Assembly (NCBI GenBank): GCA_964424635.1
Contig: CAYRJC010000037.1
Location: 1 to 9,437 of the forward strand
Direction: 5' to 3'
DNA: 9,437 nt
Source: UBA920 sp964424635
Lineage (GTDB): Bacteria > Patescibacteriota > Doudnabacteria > UBA920
The notes beneath the pieces were generated by a model. That model was not told the origin of the DNA. It did not search any database and saw only the letters and a program-made list of their open reading frames with translations. Both the position numbers and the translations under genes were made by a program. Each line of letters starts with the position of its first letter. Positions within the stretch are counted from its first letter, which is position 1. Of this stretch, positions 1 through 7,250 are shown in pieces.

Positions 1-1
1 A

Positions 2-217
2 TCATTGAATAATGCACATTTTAATATGTCAGGATTGACCATTATGACTAGATCAATGACAAGTTTAATAAAACCTACTCTTTACGATTTATTTAGTTTG
101 CATATTGAAGCACGGGGAGAGAGGACGACCTCACGGAATGATGCTGATATTGTATTTTCAGAAAAAGAAGGTATAACCCCTTATGATGTTTTACAAATCA
201 CTGCCAATTATTTATAA
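2..217 (+). CDS. Unidentified protein, C-terminal fragment
   Basis: The reading frame is open from the window edge to TAA at 215-217, giving about 71 residues of a protein whose start lies outside the window. The in-frame TTG at position 5 and ATG codons at 29 and 44 are probably internal, since the frame has no stop before them and no ribosome binding site is visible. The fragment is soluble, with no membrane segment, and ends in a charged stretch followed by the residues ITPYDVLQITANYL. Codon choice (AT-rich third positions, many GAT, GAA and TTA codons) matches the other genes in the window, which supports real coding. I do not recognise the family. A terminator follows at 286-310, so this is the last gene of the preceding transcription unit and is unlikely to belong to the pilus cluster. 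Confidence 0.55.
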   Translation, partial: SLNNAHFNMSGLTIMTRSMTSLIKPTLYDLFSLHIEARGERTTSRNDADIVFSEKEGITPYDVLQITANYL

Positions 218-224
218 TTTAATT

Positions 225-283
225 GAGGGCTATTTGATAACTTCCTTCTAAGCCTATCTTATTTAGTTATCAAGCTTTCCCTC
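225..283 (+). repeat. Long inverted repeat (structured 3' UTR or small RNA)
   Basis: Two nested inverted repeats are visible. GAGGG at 225-229 pairs with CCCTC at 279-283, and TTGATAACT at 234-242 pairs perfectly with AGTTATCAA at 265-273. An internal loop of 4 and 5 bases separates the two helices. Inside, TAAG at 249-252 can pair with CTTA at 258-261. The structure begins 7 bases after the stop codon of the partial upstream gene and ends just before the terminator hairpin at 286, so transcripts of the upstream gene would carry it as a folded 3' UTR. It could also be the 3' part of a small RNA. I match it to no known RNA family. Confidence 0.5.
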
Positions 284-285
284 GC

Positions 286-310
286 AAAAACCCCGGTTCC
301 GGGGTTTTTA
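286..310 (+). terminator. Rho-independent terminator
   Basis: AAAAACCCCGG at 286-296 and CCGGGGTTTTT at 299-309 form an 11-base inverted repeat with a GC-rich core and a run of T on the 3' side. Because the A and T runs are symmetric it could also stop transcription from the other strand, but no minus-strand gene approaches it here. It ends the unit upstream of the pilus genes and insulates pilB. Confidence 0.9.
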
Positions 311-318
311 TAATAATT

Positions 319-346
319 TTGTAAATCAACCTAAAAATGATATAAT
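319..346 (+). promoter_or_regulatory. Promoter for pilB-pilC
   Basis: An extended -10 element, TGATATAAT, covers 338-346. A weak -35 candidate, TTGTAA at 319-324, lies 16 bases upstream of the TATAAT hexamer. The expected start is near 353, giving a leader of about 55 bases before the pilB ATG at 409. The leader contains a small hairpin (CCGA 359-362 with TCGG 371-374) and no clear Shine-Dalgarno sequence. It is the only candidate start site between the terminator at 286-310 and pilB. Confidence 0.7.
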
Positions 347-408
347 AATTAAAGAAAACCGATAAAAAACTCGGCGAATTTGTGGTTTGATTCTAACCTG
401 AAACAAAA

Positions 409-2145
409 ATGATTACAGCTGAACTCAATCAGCTTCTCCTAAAAAAGCGCATTATTTCTAAAGCAGACTTAGAGGCTTTAGATAAAGAATGGCATGCCTT
501 AAAAACCCCAAACCATTGGGAAGATTTTTTAGTTGAGAAAAAAACTATTACAGAGAATGATCTCCTCAAGGTTAAAAGTGAAGAATTTAATACAGAAATC
601 ATAGATCTTCATGATCAGCAGATTACCGAAGATTTGCTTAATTATGTCCCAGAACCAATTGCTCGTCGTCATCAAGTAATAAGCTTTGCTAAGTCTAAAA
701 ACGAACTTAGCTTAGCTATGATTGATCCTACTGATCTTCAGACTAAAGAATTCATAAAAAAGAAGACTGGTTTAGAAATAAAAGTTTTTTTGATGGGGAA
801 GTCTTCTTTGGATTTTGGTCTATCTAAATACCATAATAACCTTGAAGGTGAAATTCAGCATATGGTAGCAGAGGGAAGCTCTTCTTCGGAATCAGGCGAG
901 GTGAGCGATGACCTTAAAAAGATGGCAGAAGAAATCCCAATCGTCCGAGTGGTGGATACCTTGTTAGAATATGCAGTCATAGAAAAAGCATCTGATATTC
1001 ACATTGAACCTCAAGAGAATAGTGTTGCTGTTCGCTATCGTATTGATGGGGTGCTGCACGATGTAATGACTTTACCAAAAGCAATTCAAGCAGCGTTAGT
1101 AGCTCGTATCAAAGTGCTTTCAAATCTCAAAATTGACGAACACCGCATGCCGCAAGATGGTCGTTATAAGATAGAGAAAGACGGCTATAAATTCAGCTTG
1201 CGTATTTCTACTATTCCAATTTTTGATGGTGAAAAAGTGGTAATGCGTTTGTTAGACGAATCTAGTAAAGCACTGAGTTTAGAAGCTTTGGGTTTTTTGC
1301 AATCACAGCTGGAATTAGTAAATCGCAATATTCATAAGCCTCACGGAATGATGCTTATTACTGGACCAACCGGAAGCGGTAAATCTACATCGCTATATGC
1401 CATTCTTACTATTTTAAATACTAAGCAAGTAAATATTTCTACTATTGAAGATCCTGTAGAATACCGAATCGGCGGTGCTAATCAAATGCAGGTTAATCCA
1501 AAAATTGGTTTAACTTTTGCAATGGGGTTACGTGCTTTACTTCGTCAGGATCCTAATATAATCATGATTGGTGAGATTCGCGACCAAGAAACTGCTGAAG
1601 AAGCCATGCACGCTGCCATGACCGGGCATATTGTACTTTCTACTCTTCATACCAACTCTGCGTCTGCTGCGCCTCCGCGGTTGATCGACATCGGGATTGA
1701 GCCTTATTTAATTGCTTCTACTTTAAACGCAATTATGGCTCAGCGTTTAGTGCGTATGGTGTGTCCAGATTGTAAGGCTGAAAAGCCGGTTGATGCCGAG
1801 ATTGCTGCTTCGTTAAAAAAACAATTTAATCTGGATAGCTTAATGACAGTCTTGGAGAATTTGAATTTAACAAATGGTGCTAAGAAATTTGAAGATCTCA
1901 AGTTTTACGAAGGTCAAGGTTGTGAAAAATGTAGTCGTACCGGATATAAAGGACGTATTGGGGTCCATGAAATCCTAGAAAATACCCCTCAAATCGAAGA
2001 ATTGATCGTAAAGCGGGCTACTAGCCAAGATATAGAAAAGCAGGCAGTTAGCGAAGGAATGATTACTATGTGGCAAGATGGATTTATAAAAGCTGTACAG
2101 GGTCAGACTACGATCGAAGAAATTTTGCGCGTTACTAAAGAATAA
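409..2145 (+). CDS. pilB: Type IV pilus assembly ATPase PilB (GspE family)
   Basis: This is the cytoplasmic hexameric ATPase that powers pilin polymerisation through PilC. At 578 residues it is full length for PilB/GspE. Residues about 1-145 form the MshEN-type N-terminal domain, and a Ser/Glu-rich linker follows near 155-165. The ATPase core carries Walker A GPTGSGKST at 319-327 (K325), the Asp box IEDPVEY at 346-352 (E347), Walker B with IMIGEIRD at 385-392 (E389) and the His box GHIVLSTLHTN at 406-416. The zinc site has both CxxC pairs, C452/C455 and C505/C508; this four-cysteine motif is typical of PilB/GspE assembly ATPases and is normally absent from PilT. All catalytic motifs are intact, so it should be active. 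The ATG at 409 gives the expected N-terminus but has no obvious Shine-Dalgarno. pilC follows after 5 bases, and the promoter is at 319-346. Confidence 0.96.
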   Translation: MITAELNQLLLKKRIISKADLEALDKEWHALKTPNHWEDFLVEKKTITENDLLKVKSEEFNTEIIDLHDQQITEDLLNYVPEPIARRHQVISFAKSKNELSLAMIDPTDLQTKEFIKKKTGLEIKVFLMGKSSLDFGLSKYHNNLEGEIQHMVAEGSSSSESGEVSDDLKKMAEEIPIVRVVDTLLEYAVIEKASDIHIEPQENSVAVRYRIDGVLHDVMTLPKAIQAALVARIKVLSNLKIDEHRMPQDGRYKIEKDGYKFSLRISTIPIFDGEKVVMRLLDESSKALSLEALGFLQSQLELVNRNIHKPHGMMLITGPTGSGKSTSLYAILTILNTKQVNISTIEDPVEYRIGGANQMQVNPKIGLTFAMGLRALLRQDPNIIMIGEIRDQETAEEAMHAAMTGHIVLSTLHTNSASAAPPRLIDIGIEPYLIASTLNAIMAQRLVRMVCPDCKAEKPVDAEIAASLKKQFNLDSLMTVLENLNLTNGAKKFEDLKFYEGQGCEKCSRTGYKGRIGVHEILENTPQIEELIVKRATSQDIEKQAVSEGMITMWQDGFIKAVQGQTTIEEILRVTKE

Positions 2146-2150
2146 TTTTG

Positions 2151-3362
2151 ATGGCAATTTTTACATACACTGCAGTTAGTAAAGACGGTAAACATCAAAC
2201 CGGCGAAATAGAAGCCGTTAATTTTTTGTCGGCTGGACATCTTTTGAAGGAACAGGGGATGATTCCCACCGAACTTACCGAAAAAAATACTTTCAACTGG
2301 TTAAGTTATTTTCAAAATATTTCTAGCGTTCCCTTAAAAGATAAAATTGCGTTTATTCAGAACTTGTCTTTACTTCTTAAGTCTGGTGTGGCTGCTCCAC
2401 GAGCAATGCGAATTATTTCTAAGCAAACATCAAACAAAAAATTTAGAGGAATTTTGGAAGAGCTAGCTGGTGGGGTCGAAGCTGGAAAGTCTTTGCATGA
2501 GTCTATGGCTCTACATCCGCAGATTTTCTCTCATATTTTTTTGAGTATGGTTGAAGTAGGAGAATTGTCTGGAAACTTGGAAAAAAGTTTGGATTATTTG
2601 CATGTTCAGCTTCAGCGAGAAGCGGATTTAAAATCCAAAACAAAAGGAGCGATGATTTACCCAACTGTAATTGTGGTTGCTATGATAATTATTGGTACAC
2701 TGCTGGCGATTTTTGTTTTACCTTCTCTTACCGCAACCTTCAAAGACTTTGATGCAGAACTACCAATCCTAACTCGAATTGTAATTATTGTAAGTGATTT
2801 TATGGCTGCTCATGCGGTGATTGTAATAATTGGTATGATCGCAATAGCTGCAGGGTTTATTTTGGGATTGCGTACTCCTGTGGGTAAAAGAATTTTGTGT
2901 GCTTTTCTTCTTAATATGCCAATGATCAGTCCTATTGTTAAGAAAATTAATGTAGCGCGTTTTGCTAGAATTTTAGGTTCTCTGATGAAGTCTGGGATTT
3001 CTGTTGTGCAGGGTCTTCAAGTAACAAGTGAGGCTTTAAGTAACGTATATTATCAAGAAGTACTTATAGATACTGCAGAAAGTGTTAAGCTTGGTAAACC
3101 GCTTACAGAATCACTGGCTAAGCATGATAAGTTGTTTTCTTTTTTGGTAACCCAGATGATTTCTATTGGGGAAGAAACTGGTAATCTTGAGCAAATTCTT
3201 GATCAATTAGCTGAGCATAACGAAGCAGAAATTGATGATACGATGAAGAACATTTCTTCTATTATAGAACCTTTATTATTGCTGGTAATTGGTGTTGTGG
3301 TTGGGTTCTTGGCTTTGGCATTAATTATGCCAATTTATAATATTAGTTCTTCTATTGGTTAA
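2151..3362 (+). CDS. pilC: Type IV pilus inner-membrane platform protein PilC (GspF family)
   Basis: This polytopic membrane protein is the platform on which PilB acts during pilin assembly. The ATG at 2151 gives 403 residues, the usual length, and the family-typical opening MAIFTYTAVSKDGKHQTGE. A TTG one codon earlier is in frame but less likely. Two T2SSF domains repeat the same pattern. The first (about 65-185) has KSGVAAPRAMRI and MVEVGELSGNLE. The second (about 267-390) has KSGISVVQGLQV and MISIGEETGNLE. Hydrophobic segments lie near 170-192, 220-240 and 372-394, the normal three-helix layout. The gene begins 5 bases after the pilB stop, so the two are almost certainly co-transcribed and probably translationally linked. 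No terminator follows, so reading through into pilM is possible despite the separate promoter there. Confidence 0.95.
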   Translation: MAIFTYTAVSKDGKHQTGEIEAVNFLSAGHLLKEQGMIPTELTEKNTFNWLSYFQNISSVPLKDKIAFIQNLSLLLKSGVAAPRAMRIISKQTSNKKFRGILEELAGGVEAGKSLHESMALHPQIFSHIFLSMVEVGELSGNLEKSLDYLHVQLQREADLKSKTKGAMIYPTVIVVAMIIIGTLLAIFVLPSLTATFKDFDAELPILTRIVIIVSDFMAAHAVIVIIGMIAIAAGFILGLRTPVGKRILCAFLLNMPMISPIVKKINVARFARILGSLMKSGISVVQGLQVTSEALSNVYYQEVLIDTAESVKLGKPLTESLAKHDKLFSFLVTQMISIGEETGNLEQILDQLAEHNEAEIDDTMKNISSIIEPLLLLVIGVVVGFLALALIMPIYNISSSIG

Positions 3363-3399
3363 TTTAAAAGTAATTAAACATCTAATTTAGTAACTGTTT

Positions 3400-3408
3400 T
3401 GATATAAT
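3400..3408 (+). promoter_or_regulatory. Extended -10 promoter for pilM (probably leaderless)
   Basis: TGATATAAT is identical to the extended -10 element in front of pilB. No convincing -35 is present 16-18 bases upstream (ATCTAA at 3380-3385). Only 10 bases separate the hexamer from the pilM ATG at 3419, so a start about 7 bases downstream gives a leader of 0-4 bases. No Shine-Dalgarno fits in that space. The element divides the pilus cluster into pilBC and pilMNO units. Confidence 0.6.
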
Positions 3409-3418
3409 TACCATACAA

Positions 3419-4483
3419 ATGCATTTTAATATCTTACAAAAAAAGCACCATTATATCGGTCTTCATATTAATAATCATGCTATCAAGGCTTTGCAGTTTG
3501 GTATTTCTAAAAATTCTAATTCTGTAAAAGCATTTACTAATGTTGCTATGCCAAAAGGCTTGATTATAAATGATGATTTTACCGATCATGATGCTTTGGC
3601 AGATTTAATTTCTAGAAGTTTGGATAAGCCGCAGCACGGTAGCTTTTCTACTAATAGAGTAATTGTTGCTTTGCCAGAATCTAAGTCTTTTGTTCGCATT
3701 ATTCCTATGCAGTTGATGTCTGATAGTGAAGTAGGGAACGCTATTATGTTCGAGGCAGAAAGTTATATTCCACTGCCTATGGATCAAGTTTATTTTGATT
3801 GGCAAGTTTTAGAGCGTAAATCTGATGGTATGGATGTTTTGGTAATCGCGTCGCCTAAGGCTTATGTAGATAATTATATTTCAATTCTGGAAAAAGCTAA
3901 TTTGAAAATCGCTGGAATAGAAACAGAAGCACAAAGCGTGTCTCGCGCTTTGGTTCCAACCAAAATTAAGGAACCGATTTTGATTGCCGATATGGATGCA
4001 TTCAAAACAGCATTAGTCATGGTTCAGGATGGGGCACTGCAATTCACTTCGTCTATCCCTATTGCTGGTAATATCTTTACCGAACGTTTGGCTAAGGTGG
4101 CTTCTATTCCTGCTCCTGAAGCAGAAAAAATTAAGCGAGAACTTGGTTTTACTAACACAGTTCAGTATCCGAACTTGAAATTACAGTTAATGCCAGTTAT
4201 GGAAGATTTGGCTGCGGAAATAAAAAATATTTTGAAGTTTCATTATGATCATCACGAAACTCATATTGCTACTTTACTACTGACTGGTGGGGGAGCTAAG
4301 CTTCAACATATTGCCGAATCTTTAGAACCTTTACTTGTTGACTATGCCCCTCTTAAAGTCACTGTTTCTAATCCTCTAGAGCACATCCCTAATTTGCAAG
4401 AAGTTGCTTTGGGTCCTTACGAAGCTTTGAGTTTTGTTACAGCTATTGGCCTAGCATTATGGGAGATAGGAGATTTAGAATGA
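3419..4483 (+). CDS. pilM: Type IV pilus assembly protein PilM, actin-like fold
   Basis: PilM is a cytoplasmic protein with the FtsA/actin fold that binds the N-terminal tail of PilN and links the alignment complex to the cytoplasm. At 354 residues it has the usual length. The first phosphate loop reads GLHIN at 14-18, where the family usually has GxDIG, so the acidic residue and the glycine are both replaced (H16, N18). The second reads DMDAFKTAL at 191-199, where DIG-type motifs are usual (D193 in place of glycine). The adenosine motif TGGGAKL at 289-295 is intact. This may mean weak or absent ATP hydrolysis. The stop TGA overlaps the pilN ATG in an ATGA arrangement at 4480-4483, pointing to translational coupling. 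Identity is supported both by the fold pattern and by its place before pilN and pilO. Confidence 0.93.
   Translation: MHFNILQKKHHYIGLHINNHAIKALQFGISKNSNSVKAFTNVAMPKGLIINDDFTDHDALADLISRSLDKPQHGSFSTNRVIVALPESKSFVRIIPMQLMSDSEVGNAIMFEAESYIPLPMDQVYFDWQVLERKSDGMDVLVIASPKAYVDNYISILEKANLKIAGIETEAQSVSRALVPTKIKEPILIADMDAFKTALVMVQDGALQFTSSIPIAGNIFTERLAKVASIPAPEAEKIKRELGFTNTVQYPNLKLQLMPVMEDLAAEIKNILKFHYDHHETHIATLLLTGGGAKLQHIAESLEPLLVDYAPLKVTVSNPLEHIPNLQEVALGPYEALSFVTAIGLALWEIGDLE
4468..4473 (+). promoter_or_regulatory. Shine-Dalgarno deciding the pilN start
   Basis: AGGAGA lies inside the end of pilM, with 6-7 bases before the ATG at 4480. It selects this ATG, which yields the family-typical MKHINLLP, over the in-frame ATG at 4459, which would add seven atypical residues (MGDRRFR). 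Confidence 0.8.
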
Positions 4484-5061
4484 AGCATATAAATCTATTA
4501 CCTAAAAATAAGCAAACCGAACTCTACTATGAAGATTTGTACCATAGCACAAAAGTAGCTGTGGCTTTAGGTGTGTTTATATTATTATTAGGAGTTGTCT
4601 CTCAAGTTTTTGTTTCGGTTTATTTGCGAAATAAAGAAAACAGCCAAGTTACTGAAATTGAATCTTTAAAACAACAGACAGATAAAACAGAAAATGCTGA
4701 ACAAAAAACTCAAATTCGGCTTATTAATAACCGAATGCAAGACTTTGAAAAGCTTGCCGCAGACTCTCCAAAATGGTCAGTGGTTTTGCGGGCATTTTCT
4801 AGTTTAGTACCAAAGGGTGTAAAAATTAGCAGTTTTAGGGCTGACAGCAAGACTGGAAAAATTAGTATCGCAGGTTTCAGTCCGAGTCGTGATCAGGTGA
4901 TCGAACTGTATAATAATATTAATACTGATAAAGACCACTTTAAAGATATTGATTATCCATTAGAAAATGTTGCTAAGCCAGTTAATGTGAATTTTAATTA
5001 TACGTTTTATATTCAAGATGGGATTTTGGTTCCTAAGGCACCAACTCCTCCAGCAAAATAA
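4480..5061 (+). CDS. pilN: Type IV pilus assembly protein PilN
   Basis: PilN is a bitopic inner-membrane protein that pairs with PilO and carries the peptide that docks into PilM. From the ATG at 4480 it is 193 residues. The PilM-binding signature INLLP sits at residues 4-8. One membrane helix spans about 26-48, followed by a Glu/Gln/Lys-rich coiled coil at about 50-96. A C-terminal ferredoxin-like domain runs from about 97 to 178, containing the conserved pattern LVPKGVKISSF at 109-119. A short proline-rich tail (PKAPTPPAK) ends the protein. The start overlaps the pilM stop by four bases and pilO begins 17 bases after the pilN stop, so the genes form one operon. Sequence conservation is low, as usual for PilN, but the motif, topology and context agree. 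Confidence 0.9.
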   Translation: MKHINLLPKNKQTELYYEDLYHSTKVAVALGVFILLLGVVSQVFVSVYLRNKENSQVTEIESLKQQTDKTENAEQKTQIRLINNRMQDFEKLAADSPKWSVVLRAFSSLVPKGVKISSFRADSKTGKISIAGFSPSRDQVIELYNNINTDKDHFKDIDYPLENVAKPVNVNFNYTFYIQDGILVPKAPTPPAK

Positions 5062-5078
5062 CTATAAATGGTATTTAT

Positions 5079-5630
5079 ATGTTTAAGTTAAATTCAAGAA
5101 TAAAATTATTTATAACCATGATCATCTTCGGTATATTTGCGGGATGGATGTTTTTATATGGTTATGGAATAATGGAGAATAAAAATTTAACAAAACTAGA
5201 CAGTGTTAACAAAAAGAATTTGGAGATAGAAGTTCTTAAGAAAGAACAATTAACTTACGAACATGGTAAAAAATATATCGCTACTCTTTCCGAAAAACCT
5301 TTTCCTCCACAAGACTTATTTAGCAAAGATACAAAAGTAGTTAAAGAGATTCGTACTTTAGAAGATTTAGCTAAAAAATATGGATTGGAATTTACTTTAG
5401 AAGTTTCTGGGACTACAAAAACCGCTGTTAAGGCTACTGATGTAGGCGGGGATTTACTACAGGTTCCATACACAGTAAATGTAGAAGGTCCTTATAATAA
5501 TATTCAAAAGTATGTTGAAGCAGCGGAGCATACTGCGTTTATTAATCAAACTCAAAGTTTGGCAATTGTAGCTTTAGAAGGAGGCAAGTCTAAAGCATCT
5601 TTGGTATCAGTATTTTATTTAAAACCATGA
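5079..5630 (+). CDS. pilO: Type IV pilus assembly protein PilO-like
   Basis: PilO is the partner of PilN in the alignment subcomplex, anchored by one helix with its folded part outside the membrane. The product has 183 residues. A short basic N-terminus (KLNSRIK) precedes a membrane helix at about 9-30, then a charged coiled coil at about 34-65, then an alpha/beta domain to the end. The section with LEDLAKKYGLEF, the strand VPYTVNVEGPYNNIQKYVEAAE and a terminal strand resembles the ferredoxin-like fold of PilO. The assignment rests on topology and position after pilN more than on sequence identity. The ATG at 5079 has only a weak ribosome binding site. The TGA stop overlaps the next start codon in an ATGA (5627-5630), so translation is coupled to the downstream gene. 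Confidence 0.82.
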   Translation: MFKLNSRIKLFITMIIFGIFAGWMFLYGYGIMENKNLTKLDSVNKKNLEIEVLKKEQLTYEHGKKYIATLSEKPFPPQDLFSKDTKVVKEIRTLEDLAKKYGLEFTLEVSGTTKTAVKATDVGGDLLQVPYTVNVEGPYNNIQKYVEAAEHTAFINQTQSLAIVALEGGKSKASLVSVFYLKP

Positions 5631-5926
5631 AAATGAATATAAGTTTAGATTTTAAAACTATTTTATCATACGTTCTAAAGCGATTTTCTTTGGCGTTATG
5701 GGTGTTATTGGCTTTTGTTATTATCGCTGAGGGTTTCACTATTAAATCTTCTATAAATAAAATTCAGAAAGCAAATGAACAAACACAGTTTAATGGGTCT
5801 CAATTGATTAGGGTTAATTTTACCACTTATGATTCTATAGAAAAGAGACTCAATAGTAATAGTTCTTTTGTACCGGCCGAGCCTACCACGATTGACCCAT
5901 TTGGGCTTGCTGATAACCCTAATTAA
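5627..5926 (+). CDS. Small single-pass membrane protein in the pilP position
   Basis: This 99-residue protein has a basic N-terminal segment (residues 1-20), one membrane helix at about 21-37, a polar, Gln- and Asn-rich helical stretch to about 55 and a C-terminal tail rich in Pro and Ser. The tail contains FVPAEPTTIDPFGL (81-94). It overlaps the pilO stop by four bases and has no terminator after it until beyond tRNA-Lys, so it is the last gene of the pilMNO unit. There is no lipobox cysteine, so it is not a classical PilP lipoprotein. The DPF motif near its end recalls the DPF sequence common in PilP and GspC-type proteins, but similarity is limited to that motif. A role as an extra inner-membrane partner of PilN/PilO is inference from position and topology. 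I do not recognise a named family. Confidence 0.8.
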   Translation: MKMNISLDFKTILSYVLKRFSLALWVLLAFVIIAEGFTIKSSINKIQKANEQTQFNGSQLIRVNFTTYDSIEKRLNSNSSFVPAEPTTIDPFGLADNPN

Positions 5927-5930
5927 ATCA

Positions 5931-5959
5931 TTGATTTATTTGCTGGTTTTTGCTAAAAT
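5931..5959 (+). promoter_or_regulatory. Promoter for tRNA-Lys
   Basis: TTGATT at 5931-5936 is a -35 element and TAAAAT at 5954-5959 a -10 element with a 17-base spacer. A TGC just before the -10 makes it an extended type (TGCTAAAAT). The expected start, near 5966, lies about 23 bases before the mature tRNA. It sits directly after the stop codon of the last pilus gene. Confidence 0.72.
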
Positions 5960-5988
5960 ATTTTGGTATTGATTTTTTTAATATCTAT

Positions 5989-6063
<75 letters not shown>

Positions 6064-6064
<1 letters not shown>

Positions 6065-6091
6065 AAAAACATCACATAAGTGATGTTTTTT
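6064..6091 (+). terminator. Terminator after tRNA-Lys
   Basis: A perfect 12-base inverted repeat, AAAAAACATCAC (6064-6075) and GTGATGTTTTTT (6080-6091), has a four-base ATAA loop. The 5' arm starts at the last base of the tRNA CCA. With no other terminator after the pilMNO unit, it probably also ends pilus transcripts that read through the tRNA. The symmetric A and T runs could let it work in both directions. Confidence 0.85.
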
Positions 6092-6095
6092 AAAT

Positions 6096-6119
6096 AAAAA
6101 AGCAGACTTATAGTCTGCT
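6096..6119 (-). terminator. Terminator of the minus-strand unknown gene
   Basis: AGCAGACT (6101-6108) and AGTCTGCT (6112-6119) form an 8-base stem with a three-base loop. Read on the minus strand, the stem is followed by a run of five T (complement of 6096-6100). It lies 31 bases past the stop codon of the gene at 6151-7245 and forms a convergent pair with the tRNA-Lys terminator. Confidence 0.85.
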
Positions 6120-6150
6120 GTAATTTGATTTTTTAAGATTCAAATTATTG

Positions 6151-7245
6151 TTATTGTCTCATAAATTCGAACAACCGGTTTTCGTTATATGCTCGGATAA
6201 TTGCCTGGCATAATTCCGGCAGAACTTTATTCTTTTCGCTGATCCATGTGTGCTGTAGAGTGGCACCCCATGTATTCGCTGGTCCTCGTCCTTTTAGCCA
6301 TCTGGAGCCAGGCTTTATGTTTCTGGTTAGATGACCGTTAATGGCGAGGTTGTTAATGGTATCATTTACCATTGAAATAAAATTTGGAAAAATTCCTGAT
6401 CCAACCCATCTTCCTAAGACGAAAACATCGTTGCTGTCCATATTAATACCAATTAAGTATGGGTCACGGTTAATGGTTCTGTTAGCTTCTTTGCTCCATG
6501 ATTCTGCTGCTAAGCGATGATAAGGAGTAAGTATTGCCACAGCATCAAACATTTTTAATGCCCGGGGAATTACTTCACTGATGTATAACGTCGGCACATC
6601 TGTCTTATTATTAAAATCATTTATAGACCGAGATGATCGATTATGCATTTGAAAGAAGTCTGACAAGTTGGTTCCATTATGGATGTTGGATATATAATTT
6701 AATAAATTATTTCCACTTTTTTCCCACCAAAAAGCAACAGGAGCAGCGAAGATTAAATCTGTCAGCGCAACATGGGGGATTATAGAAATTTGTGATTTGG
6801 TAGGATTGTGTTCCTTATCCAACTCACAAATTTCAGTAGCTAACTGATAAGATCTGAGAGATTCGCCAAGTTGTTTATTGTGACCATACTTTTTAGACAA
6901 TTCTTCTACCTTTTTTGCAAAATTTGATTTGTCATTAGGGTCTAGTCCGAAAGTAATCGCGCTTGTGCATAAATTTTGCATAAATGCATCGTGATTTTGT
7001 TCGTGTTTTCCAATAATATTTTGATCGGCAGCTTCTTCTGAAAGATCCGCGAATGGTTTGTTTTCCAGAATCTTTTTGGTTTCTTGGTTTGTAACCGGGT
7101 TGCCATATTTTTGCGAAGTGATTAATGCGAAAGCTTCTGTGCTGGGCGACCCTCTGCGGCTGCTTTGCAAGGATTGGTTTGGATTAACCTCTTCAACATA
7201 TTCTGCATCGATAACGTTAATATCAGTTTCTTCGAATTCGTTCAT
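6151..7245 (-). CDS. Protein of unknown function, 364 aa
   Basis: I do not recognise this protein. The start at 7245 is chosen because GGAGG lies five bases upstream and because the longer in-frame ATG at 7296 falls at or before the predicted transcription start. The N-terminus (1-35) is acidic, then Ser/Asn/Gln-rich, and probably disordered. A charged helical region covers about 50-150. The C-terminal half (about 155-364) looks like a compact globular domain with hydrophobic strands and many Trp, Asn and Gly residues. Distinctive stretches are FDAVAILTPYHRLAAESW (233-250), DPYLIGINMDS (261-271) and GRWVGSGIFPNF (278-289). There is no signal peptide; the one hydrophobic run (LIFAAPVAFWW, about 164-174) is too short for a membrane helix. 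It has its own consensus promoter, palindrome and terminator, so it is expressed alone. Its composition is richer in Asn and Trp than its neighbours, which could mean an accessory or acquired gene, but nothing mobile is visible around it. Confidence 0.85.
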   Translation of the reverse strand: MNEFEETDINVIDAEYVEEVNPNQSLQSSRRGSPSTEAFALITSQKYGNPVTNQETKKILENKPFADLSEEAADQNIIGKHEQNHDAFMQNLCTSAITFGLDPNDKSNFAKKVEELSKKYGHNKQLGESLRSYQLATEICELDKEHNPTKSQISIIPHVALTDLIFAAPVAFWWEKSGNNLLNYISNIHNGTNLSDFFQMHNRSSRSINDFNNKTDVPTLYISEVIPRALKMFDAVAILTPYHRLAAESWSKEANRTINRDPYLIGINMDSNDVFVLGRWVGSGIFPNFISMVNDTINNLAINGHLTRNIKPGSRWLKGRGPANTWGATLQHTWISEKNKVLPELCQAIIRAYNENRLFEFMRQ

Positions 7246-7250
7246 ATTTT

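Noticed and set aside
356..388. Riboswitch in the pilB leader
   Set aside because: Only a four-pair hairpin and a short AAACC/GGTTT repeat are visible; nothing resembles the conserved core of cyclic di-GMP riboswitches, and no terminator or sequestered Shine-Dalgarno is present.
4459..4479. Longer pilN start at ATG 4459
   Set aside because: The ATG at 4480 has AGGAGA at the right distance, overlaps the pilM stop as ATGA and gives the conserved MKHINLLP; the extra seven residues are atypical.
5063..5068. TATAAA before pilO as a separate promoter
   Set aside because: No TG extension and no -35 at a proper distance; the gene is 17 bases after pilN and fits operon transcription.
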